Of a stretch of DNA of 64,000 nt, positions 12,366-24,321 are shown one piece after another. Source of the DNA: Brassica napus (Eukaryota > Streptophyta > Magnoliopsida > Brassicales > Brassicaceae). Both the position numbers and the translations under genes were made by a program. The first letter of the stretch is position 1, and every line of letters begins with the position of its first letter. Under the pieces are notes generated by a model. That model had not been told where the DNA came from. It made no database searches and saw only the letters and a program-made list of their open reading frames with translations. The stretch is taken from the NCBI RefSeq assembly GCF_020379485.1, contig NC_063452.1, forward strand, positions 60,285,338 to 60,349,337. Reading direction: 5' to 3'.

Positions 12366-13171
12366 ATATGTTCCATTTTCGATATGAATGTATGTAACAC
12401 ACCAAAAAACAGTTTCTGTGAATGGCAAATTTGTATAACCGTTGAATTTCTGTGAACGGTCAACGTGGAGAATGTTGAACTTTCTGTGAACGGCTCTCGA
12501 GCTTCCGAAAGGCATATAATTAAGCGATTAGTCACTTTCTAAGTTTCTAGAAATTATGATTCAGATTCCAGCTTTCTCCCACTTCCTTTACATTAAGATT
12601 CTTTATGAAGAATCTTTATCTTTAGTTCCCACTCGTAAATCATTATACTTATCATATTAGTACTATTAATTTCCGCAAAACACAACGAGGCCCACACATG
12701 CACTTAATTGATGTTCTTGTGGACTTATCATCTCAATCATACATGGATGTTTTCGGTTACTGTCGTCTAACTTCACAATTACTTTACGGTAAATTAATTA
12801 AACTATTGTTCGTTATACACGTTCATGTAAAGACTATTTAATCTATCAAATGGTTATTAAAGATTATAGTATAATTAATATCGCTGAGATTGATTACGTG
12901 AAGCAACACCTTTGTTCCCAATTAATTACAAGCATATGGTATGTTACTCACGGTTGCCCAAAAAAAGGTATGTTACTCACATGTATAAGTTAGCTAGAAT
13001 CAAGCGATAGAATGTGAAATGATCGCCTGAATAAACTGTTTTCTTTTTGTTGGATACTACTACTTCATTACTTTAAATCCATTGAATGTAAAAGCAACCT
13101 TAATTATTGTTTGCATTTAATGAGACTAATCCCTTATATATTAATTGAGGAACATTTGAAAAGATGTAACC
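12366..13171. other. Intergenic, nothing recognised
   Basis: AT-rich sequence between MULE 1 and the Helitron. A short phrase, TTTCTGTGAACGG, is repeated around 12410-12495. No domain-bearing frame is visible. Confidence 0.45.
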
Positions 13172-13340
13172 TCAATTTTGTATTAATTAAAAGAGGCTCC
13201 AATGCATAGGTGGCACTCAATTAGGTAGTCAATTACATTCAATTGAAAAATAAGTAGGTCCACATTCGATTTTTATATGTTGTTAGATACATAAGTTGGT
13301 CAAACTATATGATATAATGATATGATATGATATTTTCTTT

Positions 13341-13684
13341 TCTTAAATAAAACCTACGGAATTACCATAAATGACTAATATATATATGACAATTAATGAG
13401 TTTAATAATAAAGATTTGATAACAATGTATATCTCCTCCATCATTTTTTGTTTAATTTTATATTATTAAAATAAATTAAACAATCAAATTAGCTATAAAA
13501 ATAAAATTTAGATTTTTTCGTATATGTTATATTTTGAATTTTTAAAAACGACAATAAATGACTAAAACTATTAAAATTATTATGTTAAAAATTAATGATC
13601 AATTGGTTTAACATTTTTATTATAAGAAGATACACATGATTTTAAAACCATATGAGTAAAAAATATCATTTAATAATAAAATAA

Positions 13685-13726
<42 letters not shown>

Positions 13727-15130
13727 CACTATATACCATAAGATTACATAAATATTTTAATATTAAAACTTTCAATGAATTTTCAAGAACATTTATAAAT
13801 TATAAATTTATTAAAGATTTCAGATTGAAAATTTTGTTATCGATGATTTAAATATTTTGTTATAAAACGATATGAACGATCATAGAACTGTATGATTATA
13901 AATTCTTATTTAATAAATAACTATACAAAATATATTATTCCTAGAAAAATAGGTTGGTTCATCTTAACTTATATTACACTTTTTATTAAACTAACTATCG
14001 AATTGATAAATAACGTACCAAAAAATATTTTGCACTTTCCTTAAATAAAAGCTACGAAATTACCTAATATGATTAACGTATATGTGAAAATTAATTATAA
14101 TGAAAATAAATATTTGATAACAATTTTTGTATCTTAGTTCTTTTTTAATTTTATATTATTAAAATATATTTAAAAATCACATTAAATATATAATAAAAAC
14201 ATTTATAATTTTTCTTATATGTTATATTATGAATTTTTCAAAACGTCTATAAATTATTAGAAATTTGAATATCCCCACTCTGAAAATTTTGTGATCAATA
14301 GATTATTTTTTTTGTCATAATAAGTTACAAATGATCATAAAATTGTATTAATATGAACTTTTATTTAATATTATAAGAAGATACACATTATTTTAAAACC
14401 ATATGAGTAAAAAATATCATTTAATAATAAAACATATATATTTATATATATATAGAGATTATACTATATACCATAAGATTACATAAATATTTTAATATTC
14501 AAACTTTCAATGAATTTTCAAAAACATTTATAAATTATAAACTTATTAAAGATTTCACATTGAAATTTTTGTTATCGATTATTTAAATATTCAGTTATAA
14601 AATGATATGAATGATCATAGAACTGTATGATTATAAATTCTCATTTAATAAATGAGTATATAAAATATACTATTCTTAGAAAAATAGGTTGGTCCATCTT
14701 GACTTACATTATATTTTTTATTAAACTAACTATCTAATTGATAAATAATCTACCAAAATTTTTTTTGCACTTTCCTTAATTAGAAGCTACGAAATTACCT
14801 AATATGATTAACGTATATATGAAAATTAATTATTATGAATAATAAATATTTGATAACAATTTTTGTGTCTTAGTTCTTTTTTTAATTTTATATTATTGAA
14901 AGACATTAAAAAATCACATTAAATATATAATAAAAACATTTATATTTTTTCTTATATGTTATATTTGAATTTTTCAAAATGTCTATATATTATTAGAAAT
15001 TTGAATATTCCCACTCTGAAAATTTTGTGATCAATAGATTATTTTTTTGTTATAATAAGTTACAAATGATCATAAAATATAACGCATATGAATTTTTATT
15101 TAATAAATATTCAAACTAAATAATATATAT
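13341..15130. repeat. Three tandem copies of a ~0.7-kb AT-rich unit
   Basis: A phrase like TTAAATAAAAGCTACGAAAT followed by ACCTAATATGATTAACGTA and GATAACAATTTTTG begins at about 13343, 14041 and 14775. The intervening sequence aligns between copies (for example CCATATGAGTAAAAAATATC at 13650 and 14400). The third copy is cut short near 15130. Copies 2 and 3 are closer to each other than to copy 1. Confidence 0.75.
13689..13722. repeat. (AT)n microsatellite
   Basis: Uninterrupted alternating AT run inside the first Helitron tandem unit. Confidence 0.9.
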
Positions 15131-15838
15131 ATATAAACACTAATGATTTAAAGCAACAAGATTGGCTGATCAATTTAGTCGTCCAGTTGAAATCTTTCAA
15201 AAGTATGTGAAAGACTAAAGTCAAAGTAAATATTGATTTAAAATAGTAGTTATATTTTACTAACCAAATACCGAAAAAAACCGAACCGAACCGAAACTAA
15301 CCCGATATCCGAGTTGAACACCCGTAATCCAAATGAAGCCAAACTATTGTTTCATTCTCCAAAATATAATAAAAATAATAACTTAATCCCGCGCAAGGCG
15401 CGGGTCTTATCCTAGTATTCATTATATGGGCAAATGAAAACTACAATCACGCATTAGTTAATATAATGAGCAAATTGCATACATGTGTTATCATTGAACA
15501 TTTAAAATAATTGAAACTTTAGTTTATGTCACAAACTAATTTATAAGCATCTCACAGCCATGCATAATTTGACACCTTGATACACAACTTAATGAATAGT
15601 TGAGTGGAATAAATTTCCTTTTATTCCCCTTTGATCGTGCTAAAATCGGTGTGTGAAAGAGAGAAGAAAACACATAAAATAACAATAATACTCCTTTGCC
15701 AGCTGATGTGTCGCTATCTGACTGGATAATGAAACAAATGGAATAGGGTCCCCAAAATGAAGATATATTTGGATGAGTGGATTGCTTCTTACGTTTAGCA
15801 ACCTCCACTAGAGACTTTCATGAGCAAAGAAGAGTGGC

Positions 15839-15845
15839 TATAAAG
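15839..15845 (+). promoter_or_regulatory. TATA box of aspartyl protease copy 2
   Basis: TATAAAG lies about 70 bases before ATG 15911, at the same distance as in copy 1. The 250-base upstream block (TGGAATA...CCAGCTGATGTGTCGCTA) also aligns with copy 1. Confidence 0.55.
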
Positions 15846-15910
15846 GACCGGCCATTATCATGATATTGAGTGACACTTCTAATAACGTGAGGGAGAAGAA
15901 GAGAGCAAAA

Positions 15911-17921
15911 ATGAGCTTTAATAGGATGAATATCATAATAATCCTTTGTGTATGTCTCAACTGGGACTGTAGCGAGGGAGCTCAAGAAAAACAGAGGAGG
16001 GCGATTGATTCTCATACTATCCAACTCAGCTCTCTCTTCCCTTCATCGTCATCACCTTGTGTTCTTTCTACAAGAGGTAAATATTCCCTTGGCCAATTCA
16101 ATTTCTGATGAATTCTAGTTATATACATAAGATAGATGAATATAGCATATAGCGTACTATATATATGTTATTTAGTCCTTTTATGTACTTACGTTATTGG
16201 TGTCCTTATTATGTAAAGATCATATAGACGTATACTTTAGTTGTTAAGTATTAATTAAGTTACAAGTAAGACCAAATTTTTGCATTAACATTACCATCAC
16301 ATGATAATAGAAAGTGATATAGTTAGATGTTTATTGCTTGAGAAACATATAGCCGTGATTAATATTTTGCTAGCTGCCTAGCTAGTTAATTAGTGAGTTA
16401 ATATGAATACAACTATGTTTTAGACTCCAATAGTTGATAATATTACAAGAAATTTTTCTATTTTACATTGTTTGATAATATATGAATAATAAATTAAAAT
16501 ACATCAACAACCACAAAATAATGTTTATTTTTTAACAGAATCTGTGGGCATTTTATTGCTGTTTCTAACGTGAACTTATCTACTCAGCTTCCAGTACAAA
16601 GTCCTCACTGCACGTGACGCACAGACACGGCACGTGCTCGCGTATAACCAATGCAAAAGCCAAGAATCCAGACCATGCCGAGATTCTTAGACTGGACCAA
16701 GCGCGCGTCAACTCGATACATTCGAAACTATCGAAGAAGCTCACAGATCGAGTCAGGCAAAGCAAGTCAACGGATCTACCTGCTAAAGACGGAAGCACCT
16801 ACGGTTCAGGAAACTTCGTCGTAACCCTCGGAATCGGAACACCGAAACACGATCTGTCTCTGATCTTCGACACAGGAAGCGACCTGACGTGGATTCAATG
16901 CGAGCCATGTGTTCGAACTTGCTATTCCCAAAAGGAACCAATCTTTAACCCGTCTTCCTCTTCCTCATACCACAACGTGTCTTGCTCATCGGCTGAGTGT
17001 AGCTCACTCTCTTCCGCTACAGGTTTTTTCTTTTTCTCAATTATTGTAAATCCGGTTTAAGATTTCTGATCCGGTTATGTTAACCGTTTCCGGTTAGGTA
17101 ATTCCGGAACATGCTCGGCTTCGAACTGCGTCTACGGTATTCAATACGGCGATCAATCATTCTCCGTTGGCTTTCTCGCTAAAGAAAAGTTTACTCTAAC
17201 GGCTTCTAACGTATTCGACGGCGTTAACTTCGGCTGCGGTGAGAACAACCAAGGACTCTTCACCGGAGTCGCCGGACTTCTCGGCCTTGGCCGTGACAAG
17301 CTCTCTTTCCCGTCGCAGACGGCGGCGACCTACAACAAGATCTTCTCCTACTGCCTCCCTTCTTCCGCTAGCTACACCGGTCATCTCACCTTCGGATCCG
17401 CCGGAGTCTCCAGATCCGTTAAATTCACTCCGATCTCCACGATCACCGACGGCACATCCTTCTACGGTCTCGACATCGTCGGAATCTCCGTCGGCGGTCA
17501 GAAACTGGCGATTCCTCCGACGGTGTTCTCCACTCCGGGAGCTCTGATCGATTCCGGTACCGTCATCTCTCGCCTCCCGCCGAAGGCCTACGCGGCGCTG
17601 CGAGGCGCGTTCAAGGCGAAGATGTCGCAGTACAAGAATGCGTCGGGAGTCTCGATCTTGGACACGTGTTTTGATCTCACCGGGTTTAAAACGGTGACGA
17701 TCCCGACGGTGTCGTTTTACTTCAATGGTGGGGCCGTGGTGGAGCTTGGCTCGAAAGGGGTTTTGTACGCGTTTAAGATGTCGAAGGTTTGTTTGGCGTT
17801 TGCAGGGAATAGCGATGATAATAACGCTGCTATCTTTGGGAACGTTCAGCAGCAAACGCTGGAAGTTGTGTACGATGGTGCGGCCGGGCGGGTCGGGTTT
17901 GCTCCGAATGGGTGTAGTTAA
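15911..17921 (+). CDS. AED1-like secreted aspartyl protease (copy 2)
   Basis: Exons 15911-16076, 16588-17022 and 17098-17921 join in frame to 474 residues, the usual length of this family. It has a signal peptide (MSFNRMNIIIILCVCLNW), a propeptide with LHVTHRHGTC and LDQARV, catalytic DTGSD in exon 2 and DSGTVISRLPP in exon 3, a flap region with QYGDQS, and a conserved C-terminus ending in GFAPNGCS. Of all copies this looks closest to Arabidopsis AED1 as I remember it. Intron 2 is only 75 bp. Expected role: apoplastic proteolysis, possibly in systemic immunity (inference from the family). The start at 15911 was chosen as the beginning of the signal peptide; an in-frame ATG 51 bases upstream (15860) is shared with copy 1. 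GC content rises sharply in exon 3, as in all copies. Confidence 0.92.
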
Positions 17922-18043
17922 TGAAAACATTATGGGTAAATTTTATTTATGGATTTGGCGCCAAATTAGCTTTATCCTTAATCAAGTGTGTAATTTGTGC
18001 GAGCACGTGATGGTCTATGAAAGTGTAAATGGTACACATTTAT

Positions 18044-18205
18044 TGTAAAAGGCCAAACTGTTAATTTACATATTTTACTCTAAAATACAGAGTGATGTTG
18101 GTGAACAAACTAATTGGGTTTGGTAATGACGTATTAAAAGCCCAAACTGTTAATTTACATATTTTACTCCAATACAAAATGACGTTGGTGAACAAACTAA
18201 ATGTT
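18044..18205. repeat. Direct duplication in the 3' flank of copy 2
   Basis: A block of about 70 bases containing CCAAACTGTTAATTTACATA and GGTGAACAAACTAA occurs twice (about 18046-18112 and 18139-18207). A single copy of the same block follows protease copy 1 near 3765-3825. This shows that the 3' flank belongs to the duplicated unit. Confidence 0.7.
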
Positions 18206-18793
18206 CTTTTAACGTTTTAAAAGCCTGTATGTGAACTCATGCAGATATTGCTTTCGAGTTGTATTCGGTTTTGGTCAGAGAGACGTTCTTCTAGATTTGT
18301 GAAGAAATCTTTTGTGACGCGTGCGTGCAAATTCAAATTCAAACTGGTGGAAAATAATTTCAACTCAGTCAAACCGACAAACGTGACCGAATTACAAATG
18401 TCGCTTTTTATGATATATAAACGAGTTAAATAACGAAGAGCATGGACCTACTTACAATAGCATATTTGTAAGTTGTAACTAGTTGGCTGGATTCACTGCC
18501 CAATCAATTGCCTAGTTGGTGGAATATTACAACCCCTTTAATACGGCTAGCCTAGACTTAAAGACTTGGAATGTAGACAAAACACACCGAATGAAACAAA
18601 CATATAGTGAAAAATTAATTACAACCCTTTTTGTAAGCCACTTGGAATATCAACCCCTTTAGTACACTGGACGTGGAAAGAGGGTCCCAACTTATGTGAT
18701 ATATATATATATATATGGTTGTAATCTAGGGGTTTCATAACACCAATAACAAGACACTTTCTTCAGCAAACATATTGGCTTGGCTGGCTTGGC
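18206..18793. other. Intergenic and upstream region of protease pseudogene
   Basis: Contains an AT dinucleotide run near 18699-18716 and no recognised coding sequence. The block before the pseudogene TATA box keeps a CTTTCTTCAGCAAACATATTGG phrase that recalls the TTTCTTGAGCAAAGAAG phrase before other copies. Confidence 0.4.
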
Positions 18794-18800
18794 TATAAAA
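18794..18800 (+). promoter_or_regulatory. TATA box of protease pseudogene
   Basis: TATAAAA in GGCTATAAAAGGCC, about 86 bases before the remnant ATG at 18880. It is in the same relative position as in the intact copies. Confidence 0.5.
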
Positions 18801-18879
18801 GGCCCAGCCAAGTTCATCTAATTGAGTGACATTTCTTAATATTGCTGCTGTTAGGGAGAGGGTCAAATTAGTAAGCATA

Positions 18880-19445
18880 ATGAGGAATGTATTGAATATT
18901 ATACTAATCTTTTGGGTATATCTCAATTGGGGTTGTACTGAGGGAGCTCAAGAAAGAGAGAGTAGAAACGTGGATTATCACACAGTTCAACTCAGCTCTC
19001 TTTCACCAACAGGTTATTATTATCTTAGTTAACCAGTTCAATCTTCATGTGCTCTCTGTTTAATTTATGTTAATTTGGGTCCTATGTTGCTTTTATCGTG
19101 AATTTCGTGGCTCAGGATCTAATACCAAGGGGTCACTGCACGTAGTGGACAAGAATGTCGTGCGCTCGCCTCTTAGGAGAAGCAAAGTTACGAGACTCGA
19201 CCTTGACAACATCCTCAGGCACGATCAAGCACGCTTAGACTATATCCACTCTAGACTGTCAAATAATTTCGCTGACCGGCCTAGGCAAACCGAGTCTAAA
19301 GATATACCGGTCAAGGACGTGAGTAAGAGCAAGAGCGAGCTCGGTTGGGGGAGCTACATCGAGACTATTGGAAATGGAAACATCTAAACACGATCATGCA
19401 GCTACTTTCGTGATGGACAAGCTTCGCGTTATATGTTTAAGATCC
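18880..19445 (+). pseudogene. Truncated AED1-like aspartyl protease
   Basis: Exon 1 is recognisable from ATG 18880 (MRNVLNIILIFWVYLNWGC, the signal peptide). Exon 2 starts after GCTCAG near 19117 (SNTKGSLHVVDKNVV, HDQARLDYIHSRLS). The frame is lost at IGNGN where intact copies have GIGTPKHD: one or more base deletions give a stop at 19385-19387. The sequence diverges before the catalytic DTGSD, and the rest of the gene is absent. Exon 1 is shortened before its splice site relative to other copies. It cannot encode a protease. Divergence is higher than among the intact copies, so this is an older member of the array. Confidence 0.85.
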
Positions 19446-20178
19446 CAATTATAGTGAGTTGCATTTGTTATAATATGTGCATATCTTAAGTTGTTTGATT
19501 ACTCTACTCAAATTGCATGCAGCTTTATTAGAACTATTGTTTGTTTTTTTTTTGTTTTTAATAAAAATATAATATTAATAATCCCAAAAGACAGTAACAA
19601 ATTCATTAACCGGTACGATCAGTGATGACCAAGGAAGGATTAAACATAACATTGTTTGTTTTTTCTTTAATTAGAACCGTTGTTTAAGAAAAAAAAATGA
19701 GAAGGTCACGCTAAAAGACACATTATGTGTTTTCTTTTCACCAAAAGACAAATTATGGATTTGGGACACTTTATGTGTACTGTGGCATTTTTATGAGACA
19801 AAATTGCCCTTGTTTTGTTTTGAGGAAGCAACCTATAGTGCAACTTAGTTACGATATTTAGTTGGAGTTTGCATTTATGACAACGAGTGACTATATCTGA
19901 GCCATTTATTTGTGTAAGATTAAATCTGAACCATTTAATTTTCTAGGAAATGAATCGATTGAATGAGTGTAAATGATATAATAGTTGTCCTCGTTTTGTC
20001 ATACTGAATTACTGATATTTTCTTTTCCTTTTTAAAAAAAATCAAATTCCCATCCCACATATTTTGTGGTGACCTCTATTTCATATATATGTAAAGAAAT
20101 ATATAAATATACTTATAAATTAAAACACAATATTTTTTCTTTTTATTTTGATATCTTTATATATATATAATTTTTTTT
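19446..20178. other. AT-rich intergenic sequence
   Basis: No recognisable gene or repeat family. It includes poly-T and ATATAT runs next to the Copia LTR. Confidence 0.4.
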
Positions 20179-20608
20179 TGTTAGAAATATGAGAGAAGTG
20201 TTGTTGTGAAAGTTGTGTCTTTCTCATTAGCTCTCACTATCAATATATAGTGGAGGTTCATAAGGGTTTACAACAAGGAGAGTATCTACACATTTATTAC
20301 ATATTGACCACAAAGATATAGTCTTGGTCAAAGCTCATAAATGCTCCGGTTGAATGAGTCTTCATCTTGACTAGTCTCGGGCGGATGTAGACGGACCGGA
20401 GACGGGTGTAGACGGACCGGATAGTCTGGTCGGATGTAAACCTCCTTGATGGTTAATGGCAATCCACATATCCATATCATGGAGGATGCCATAACCATAT
20501 CGGGCTTGTAATGTGCTAACGTTGCCTCATTAAAACCTCTCCCGGAAAACCCAAAACCCAATGTGGTAAAAAGGGAAACCAAGGACAGGAAAAAGAGTAC
20601 AACACACA
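20179..20608 (-). repeat. 3' LTR of the Copia element
   Basis: Read on the minus strand it starts just after the GGGGGAG polypurine tract, with TGTGTGTTGTACTCTTTTTC, a start often seen in plant Copia LTRs, and ends with CTAACA. The outer ~305 bases are repeated at 26940-27244. Confidence 0.75.
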
Positions 20609-20629
20609 TTACTCCCCCTGATTTGGACA

Positions 20630-23600
20630 TCACTGAAGGTCCTTGAGTCTTCGCATGCCAATCTGCTGCGTAAGCTTCCTGAATGTGCTGGTGGGAAGTG
20701 ACTTGGTGAAGAGGTCGGCTGAGTTCTCACTTGACCGGATTTGAGTGACGCTGACCTCCTTGGCTTTCTGCAACTCATGTGTGAAGAAGAACTTGGGTAG
20801 TATATGTTTGGTTCGGTCACCTTTGATATACCCATCTTTGAGTTGAGCAATGCAGGCTGCATTATCCTCATATATGATGGTCGGACCATTGTCCTCGACC
20901 ATTCCACTATCTGATCGGATGTGTTGAGTCATAGACCTCAACCATACACACTCACGACTTGCCTCATGCATGGCTAAGATTTCTGAGTGATTTGATGATG
21001 TGGCTGCTATAGTTTGTTTCATGGAACGCCATGATATTGCAGTACCACCATGAGTGAACACATATCCGGTTTGGGACCGAGCATGGTGTGGATCAGATAA
21101 GTAGCCTGCATCAGCAAAGCCTACTAAACCATCTTTGGTTTCATTGGTATAAAATAGACCCAAATCCTTAGTTCCTTGAAGGTAACGTAGGATATGTTTA
21201 ATTCCATTCCAGTGCCTTTGGGTCGGACATGAACTAAAACGGGCTAGGAGACTCACGGCAAAACATATATCTGGTCTAGTGTGGCTAGCCAAATACAGTA
21301 ACGCTCCTATGGCACTGAGGTAAGGCACTTCTGGACCCAGGACATTCTCATTCTCGTCCTTAGGACGAAATGGGTCAGTGTCCACTCCAAGGGACCTCAC
21401 GACCATTGGGCTGGTCAATGGGTGAGCCTGGTCCATGTTAAATCTCTTGAGTACCTTTTCTGTATATGCCTTTTGATGCACAAGGATTCCTCCTTTTATG
21501 TACTCAAGTTGTAACCCCAAACAGACTTTAGTTTTACCTAGGTCTTTCATTTCAAACTCTTTCTTGAGATATTCAACTGTTTGGGCGATTTCCCCAGGGG
21601 TTCCAATGATGTTCAAATCATCAACATACACTGCTATGATAACAAATCCTTTGTTTGCAAACTTCTTTATAAAGATACATGGACTGATAGGGTCGTTCTT
21701 ATAGCCAACTTTGGCAAGGTATTCGCTTAAGCGATTATACCACATTCGACCACTTTGCTTAAGTCCATATAAGGATTTGTTCAGCCTTATGCAGTGTTCT
21801 TCTCGAGAACCTTTATTAGCTTTGAGCTCAACACCCTCTGGTAATCTCATATATATTTCGTTATCCAGTGGACCATAAAGGTATGCGGTTACAACATCCA
21901 TTAACCGCATATCCAAATTTTCTTTGATGGCCAGACTTATTAAAAATCGAAATGTAGTTGCATCCACCACAGGGGAGTATGTCTCCTCATAATCGATGCC
22001 TGGTATTTGTGAGAATCCTTGTGCAACAAGCCGTGCTTTATATCTTACAATTTCACCATATTCATTTTTCTTCCTCACAAATACCCACTTATATCCCACT
22101 GGTTTAACATTATAAGGTGTCCGGATAATCGATCCAAAGACATTCCTTTTCTTAAAAGATTCTAACTCCACGTTTATGGCTTCTTTCCATTTGAGCCAAT
22201 CTGATCTTTGAGTGCACTCTAGTATAGACGTGGGTTCATGATCCTCATCTAAGTCCATAACATCAAGGGCTACTTGGTATGCAAATACATCATTGATGTC
22301 GACATCATTCCGGTTCCATCTTGTCCCAGACATTAAATAATTAATTGAGATCTCATCATTAGCACCTTCAGTACCATGAGGCTCGGCGTCCCGAGTCTCA
22401 TTGGTTGGTACCTTAGGCATGGCCATTTCGGCCTTGTCTGGACAATCTATGACCTCGGTTTCTTTTGCACCTTTCTTTAGTTTCCGAGGTCTTTTATCTT
22501 TGGAACCAATTGGTCTACCACGCTTAAGACGTGCTTTAGACTCTGTAGCCACTTGATTGTGTCCATCTTGGACATCAATACTTATTGGTGCATTACAAGC
22601 TGGTATATAGGACTTAGTCACTCTTTTCGGGTCAGCAAAGGAATCAGGCAATTGATTAGCTAGCTTTTGCATATGAATTATTTTCTGGACCTCTAAATCA
22701 CATGATTGAGTCCGAGGATCTTGCCATGATAAGGATGTTTGATTCCATACAATTTCTTTGCCCAGCTTGTTATTTTCTCCCCCTAATGTTGGGTACTCTG
22801 ATTCATCAAAATGACAATCAGCATATCTGGCCTTAAATAAATCTCCAGTAGTAGGCTCAAGATATTTAATAATGGTTGGAGAATCAAAACCAACATATAT
22901 TCCCATCCTCCTTTGAGGTCCCATTTTTGTTCTCTGTGGTGGTGCAATAGGGATGTACACAGAACATCCAAATATTTTGATATGGGATACGTCTGGCTCA
23001 TGACCCGAGAGTAATTGGGATGGAGAATATTTATGTTCACTGGATGGCCTTATGCGTATTAATTCAGCAGCATGTAATACCGCATGTCCCCAAGCTGATA
23101 CTGGTAGCTTCGACCTCATGAGTAATGGTCGAGCAATCAACTGGATTCTTTTAATGAAGGATTCGGCCAATCCATTCTGTGTATGTACATGTGCCACGGA
23201 GTGTTCCACACTTACCCCCATGGACATACAGTAATCATTAAAAGCTTGGGAACTGAATTCACTTGCATTGTCAAGACGTATAGTCTTTAGTGGAAAATCT
23301 GGAAAATGGGCTCGCAGTCTTATGATCTGTGCCAATAGTCTTGCCAATGCTAAGTTTCTAGATGATAATAGACAAACATGCGACCATCTGGTCGATGCGT
23401 CAATGAGGACCATAAAATATCGAAATGTCCCACAAGGTGGGTGTATTGGTCCACATATATCACCATGTATTCTTTCCAGAAAGTTTAATGTTTCCTTACT
23501 CACCTTTCCAGGTGATGGCCTTATTATTAATTTTCCTTGTGAGCATGGAATACATGTAATGCTCATAGGGATAGTTATCCTATCTTTCAAGGAATGGCCA

Positions 23601-24103
23601 GTTGAGCTCGAGATTATTTTGCGCATCATGGATCTGCCAGGATGGCCAAGCCTTTCATGCCATTGTTTAAAGGCTTCTCTGAACTCATTAGGAATTGAAG
23701 TGTTAGCCTCACTCGATTTTATATTGGCACAATAGAGGCCTATTGATATAGCAGGGATAGTCTCTAGGACTTTCTTATGGCCTTGGGCATTTTCATAAAT
23801 CAAGAGGAATTCTTTCTTTCCCTCGCCCCTAGTTTCAACATGTAGATCATTCATGCGAATGTCTTTGAAACTTAACAGATTTCTCTTTGATTTTGGAGAA
23901 TATAATGCATTAGAAATTTCTAAATGCGTGCCTTTAGGCATCACTAAGTGAGCCGGGCCATGGCCTTCAATAAGGCTGGCCGTGCCTGCTATAGTATTGA
24001 TATTGGCACTCTTTAAAATGAGGTTAACAAAATATCTTTTGTCTTTTAATATAGTGTGACTTGATCCACTATCCACTACTAGCTGGTTCTTGTCTTCTTT
24101 CAT
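20630..24103 (-). CDS. Copia pol polyprotein (PR-IN-RT-RNaseH)
   Basis: One uninterrupted 1157-residue frame. In order: aspartic protease motif DSGSSHT at residues 11-17; GAG-pre-integrase WHERLGHP; integrase catalytic residues in DICGP/IDASTRW, RLDNASEF and NGLAESF (D-D-E); reverse transcriptase with YKARLVAQGF, the PLDNEIYM region and the catalytic YVDD; RNase H with GFADAGY and EDNAACI. It would copy element RNA and integrate the DNA. The frame is intact, so the element could be or recently was active in trans. The true protein may start further upstream by fusion to gag; ATG 24103 lies right after a good 3' splice-site-like string (TGTCTATTTTCAG). Confidence 0.92.
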   Translation of the reverse strand: MKEDKNQLVVDSGSSHTILKDKRYFVNLILKSANINTIAGTASLIEGHGPAHLVMPKGTHLEISNALYSPKSKRNLLSFKDIRMNDLHVETRGEGKKEFLLIYENAQGHKKVLETIPAISIGLYCANIKSSEANTSIPNEFREAFKQWHERLGHPGRSMMRKIISSSTGHSLKDRITIPMSITCIPCSQGKLIIRPSPGKVSKETLNFLERIHGDICGPIHPPCGTFRYFMVLIDASTRWSHVCLLSSRNLALARLLAQIIRLRAHFPDFPLKTIRLDNASEFSSQAFNDYCMSMGVSVEHSVAHVHTQNGLAESFIKRIQLIARPLLMRSKLPVSAWGHAVLHAAELIRIRPSSEHKYSPSQLLSGHEPDVSHIKIFGCSVYIPIAPPQRTKMGPQRRMGIYVGFDSPTIIKYLEPTTGDLFKARYADCHFDESEYPTLGGENNKLGKEIVWNQTSLSWQDPRTQSCDLEVQKIIHMQKLANQLPDSFADPKRVTKSYIPACNAPISIDVQDGHNQVATESKARLKRGRPIGSKDKRPRKLKKGAKETEVIDCPDKAEMAMPKVPTNETRDAEPHGTEGANDEISINYLMSGTRWNRNDVDINDVFAYQVALDVMDLDEDHEPTSILECTQRSDWLKWKEAINVELESFKKRNVFGSIIRTPYNVKPVGYKWVFVRKKNEYGEIVRYKARLVAQGFSQIPGIDYEETYSPVVDATTFRFLISLAIKENLDMRLMDVVTAYLYGPLDNEIYMRLPEGVELKANKGSREEHCIRLNKSLYGLKQSGRMWYNRLSEYLAKVGYKNDPISPCIFIKKFANKGFVIIAVYVDDLNIIGTPGEIAQTVEYLKKEFEMKDLGKTKVCLGLQLEYIKGGILVHQKAYTEKVLKRFNMDQAHPLTSPMVVRSLGVDTDPFRPKDENENVLGPEVPYLSAIGALLYLASHTRPDICFAVSLLARFSSCPTQRHWNGIKHILRYLQGTKDLGLFYTNETKDGLVGFADAGYLSDPHHARSQTGYVFTHGGTAISWRSMKQTIAATSSNHSEILAMHEASRECVWLRSMTQHIRSDSGMVEDNGPTIIYEDNAACIAQLKDGYIKGDRTKHILPKFFFTHELQKAKEVSVTQIRSSENSADLFTKSLPTSTFRKLTQQIGMRRLKDLQ

Positions 24104-24321
24104 TTCTGAAAATAGACAAGAGTCAACACCTTAGATATTACTTAAGGTTTAAAGTATGTTTTTAATGGCTTTGTTTTATGTTCTTAATAATTTCGACTTT
24201 GTATAAGGCATATATATAAAGTAAAAACTTTATTTCATAAATAGAATTGCCAAAGTCATAGAACATAAAGCCAAATCAAGAATGCAAAGACAAAAGCAAT
24301 ATGATATCGAAATCTTCATAT

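Larger units (their letters stand above)
13172..15415 (+). mobile_element. Non-autonomous Helitron with internal tandem repeats
   Basis: The 3' end has the diagnostic Helitron layout: a perfect 7-bp hairpin (CCCGCGC at 15388-15394 pairing with GCGCGGG at 15398-15404), then CTAG at 15412-15415, followed by T. The 5' end is less certain. TCAATTTTGTATTAATTAAA at 13172 is followed by an AGAGGCTCC phrase similar to the AAAAAGGACC...GAGGCTCC end of the large Helitron at 60.6 kb, but it is preceded by C rather than A. The body is AT-rich and non-coding; no Rep/helicase is present. Confidence 0.7.

Noticed and set aside
17196..17930. Long minus-strand open frame (244 codons) across protease copy 2 exon 3
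   Set aside because: It is antisense to a well-supported exon, has no domain, and arises from the GC-rich codon composition of the protease.
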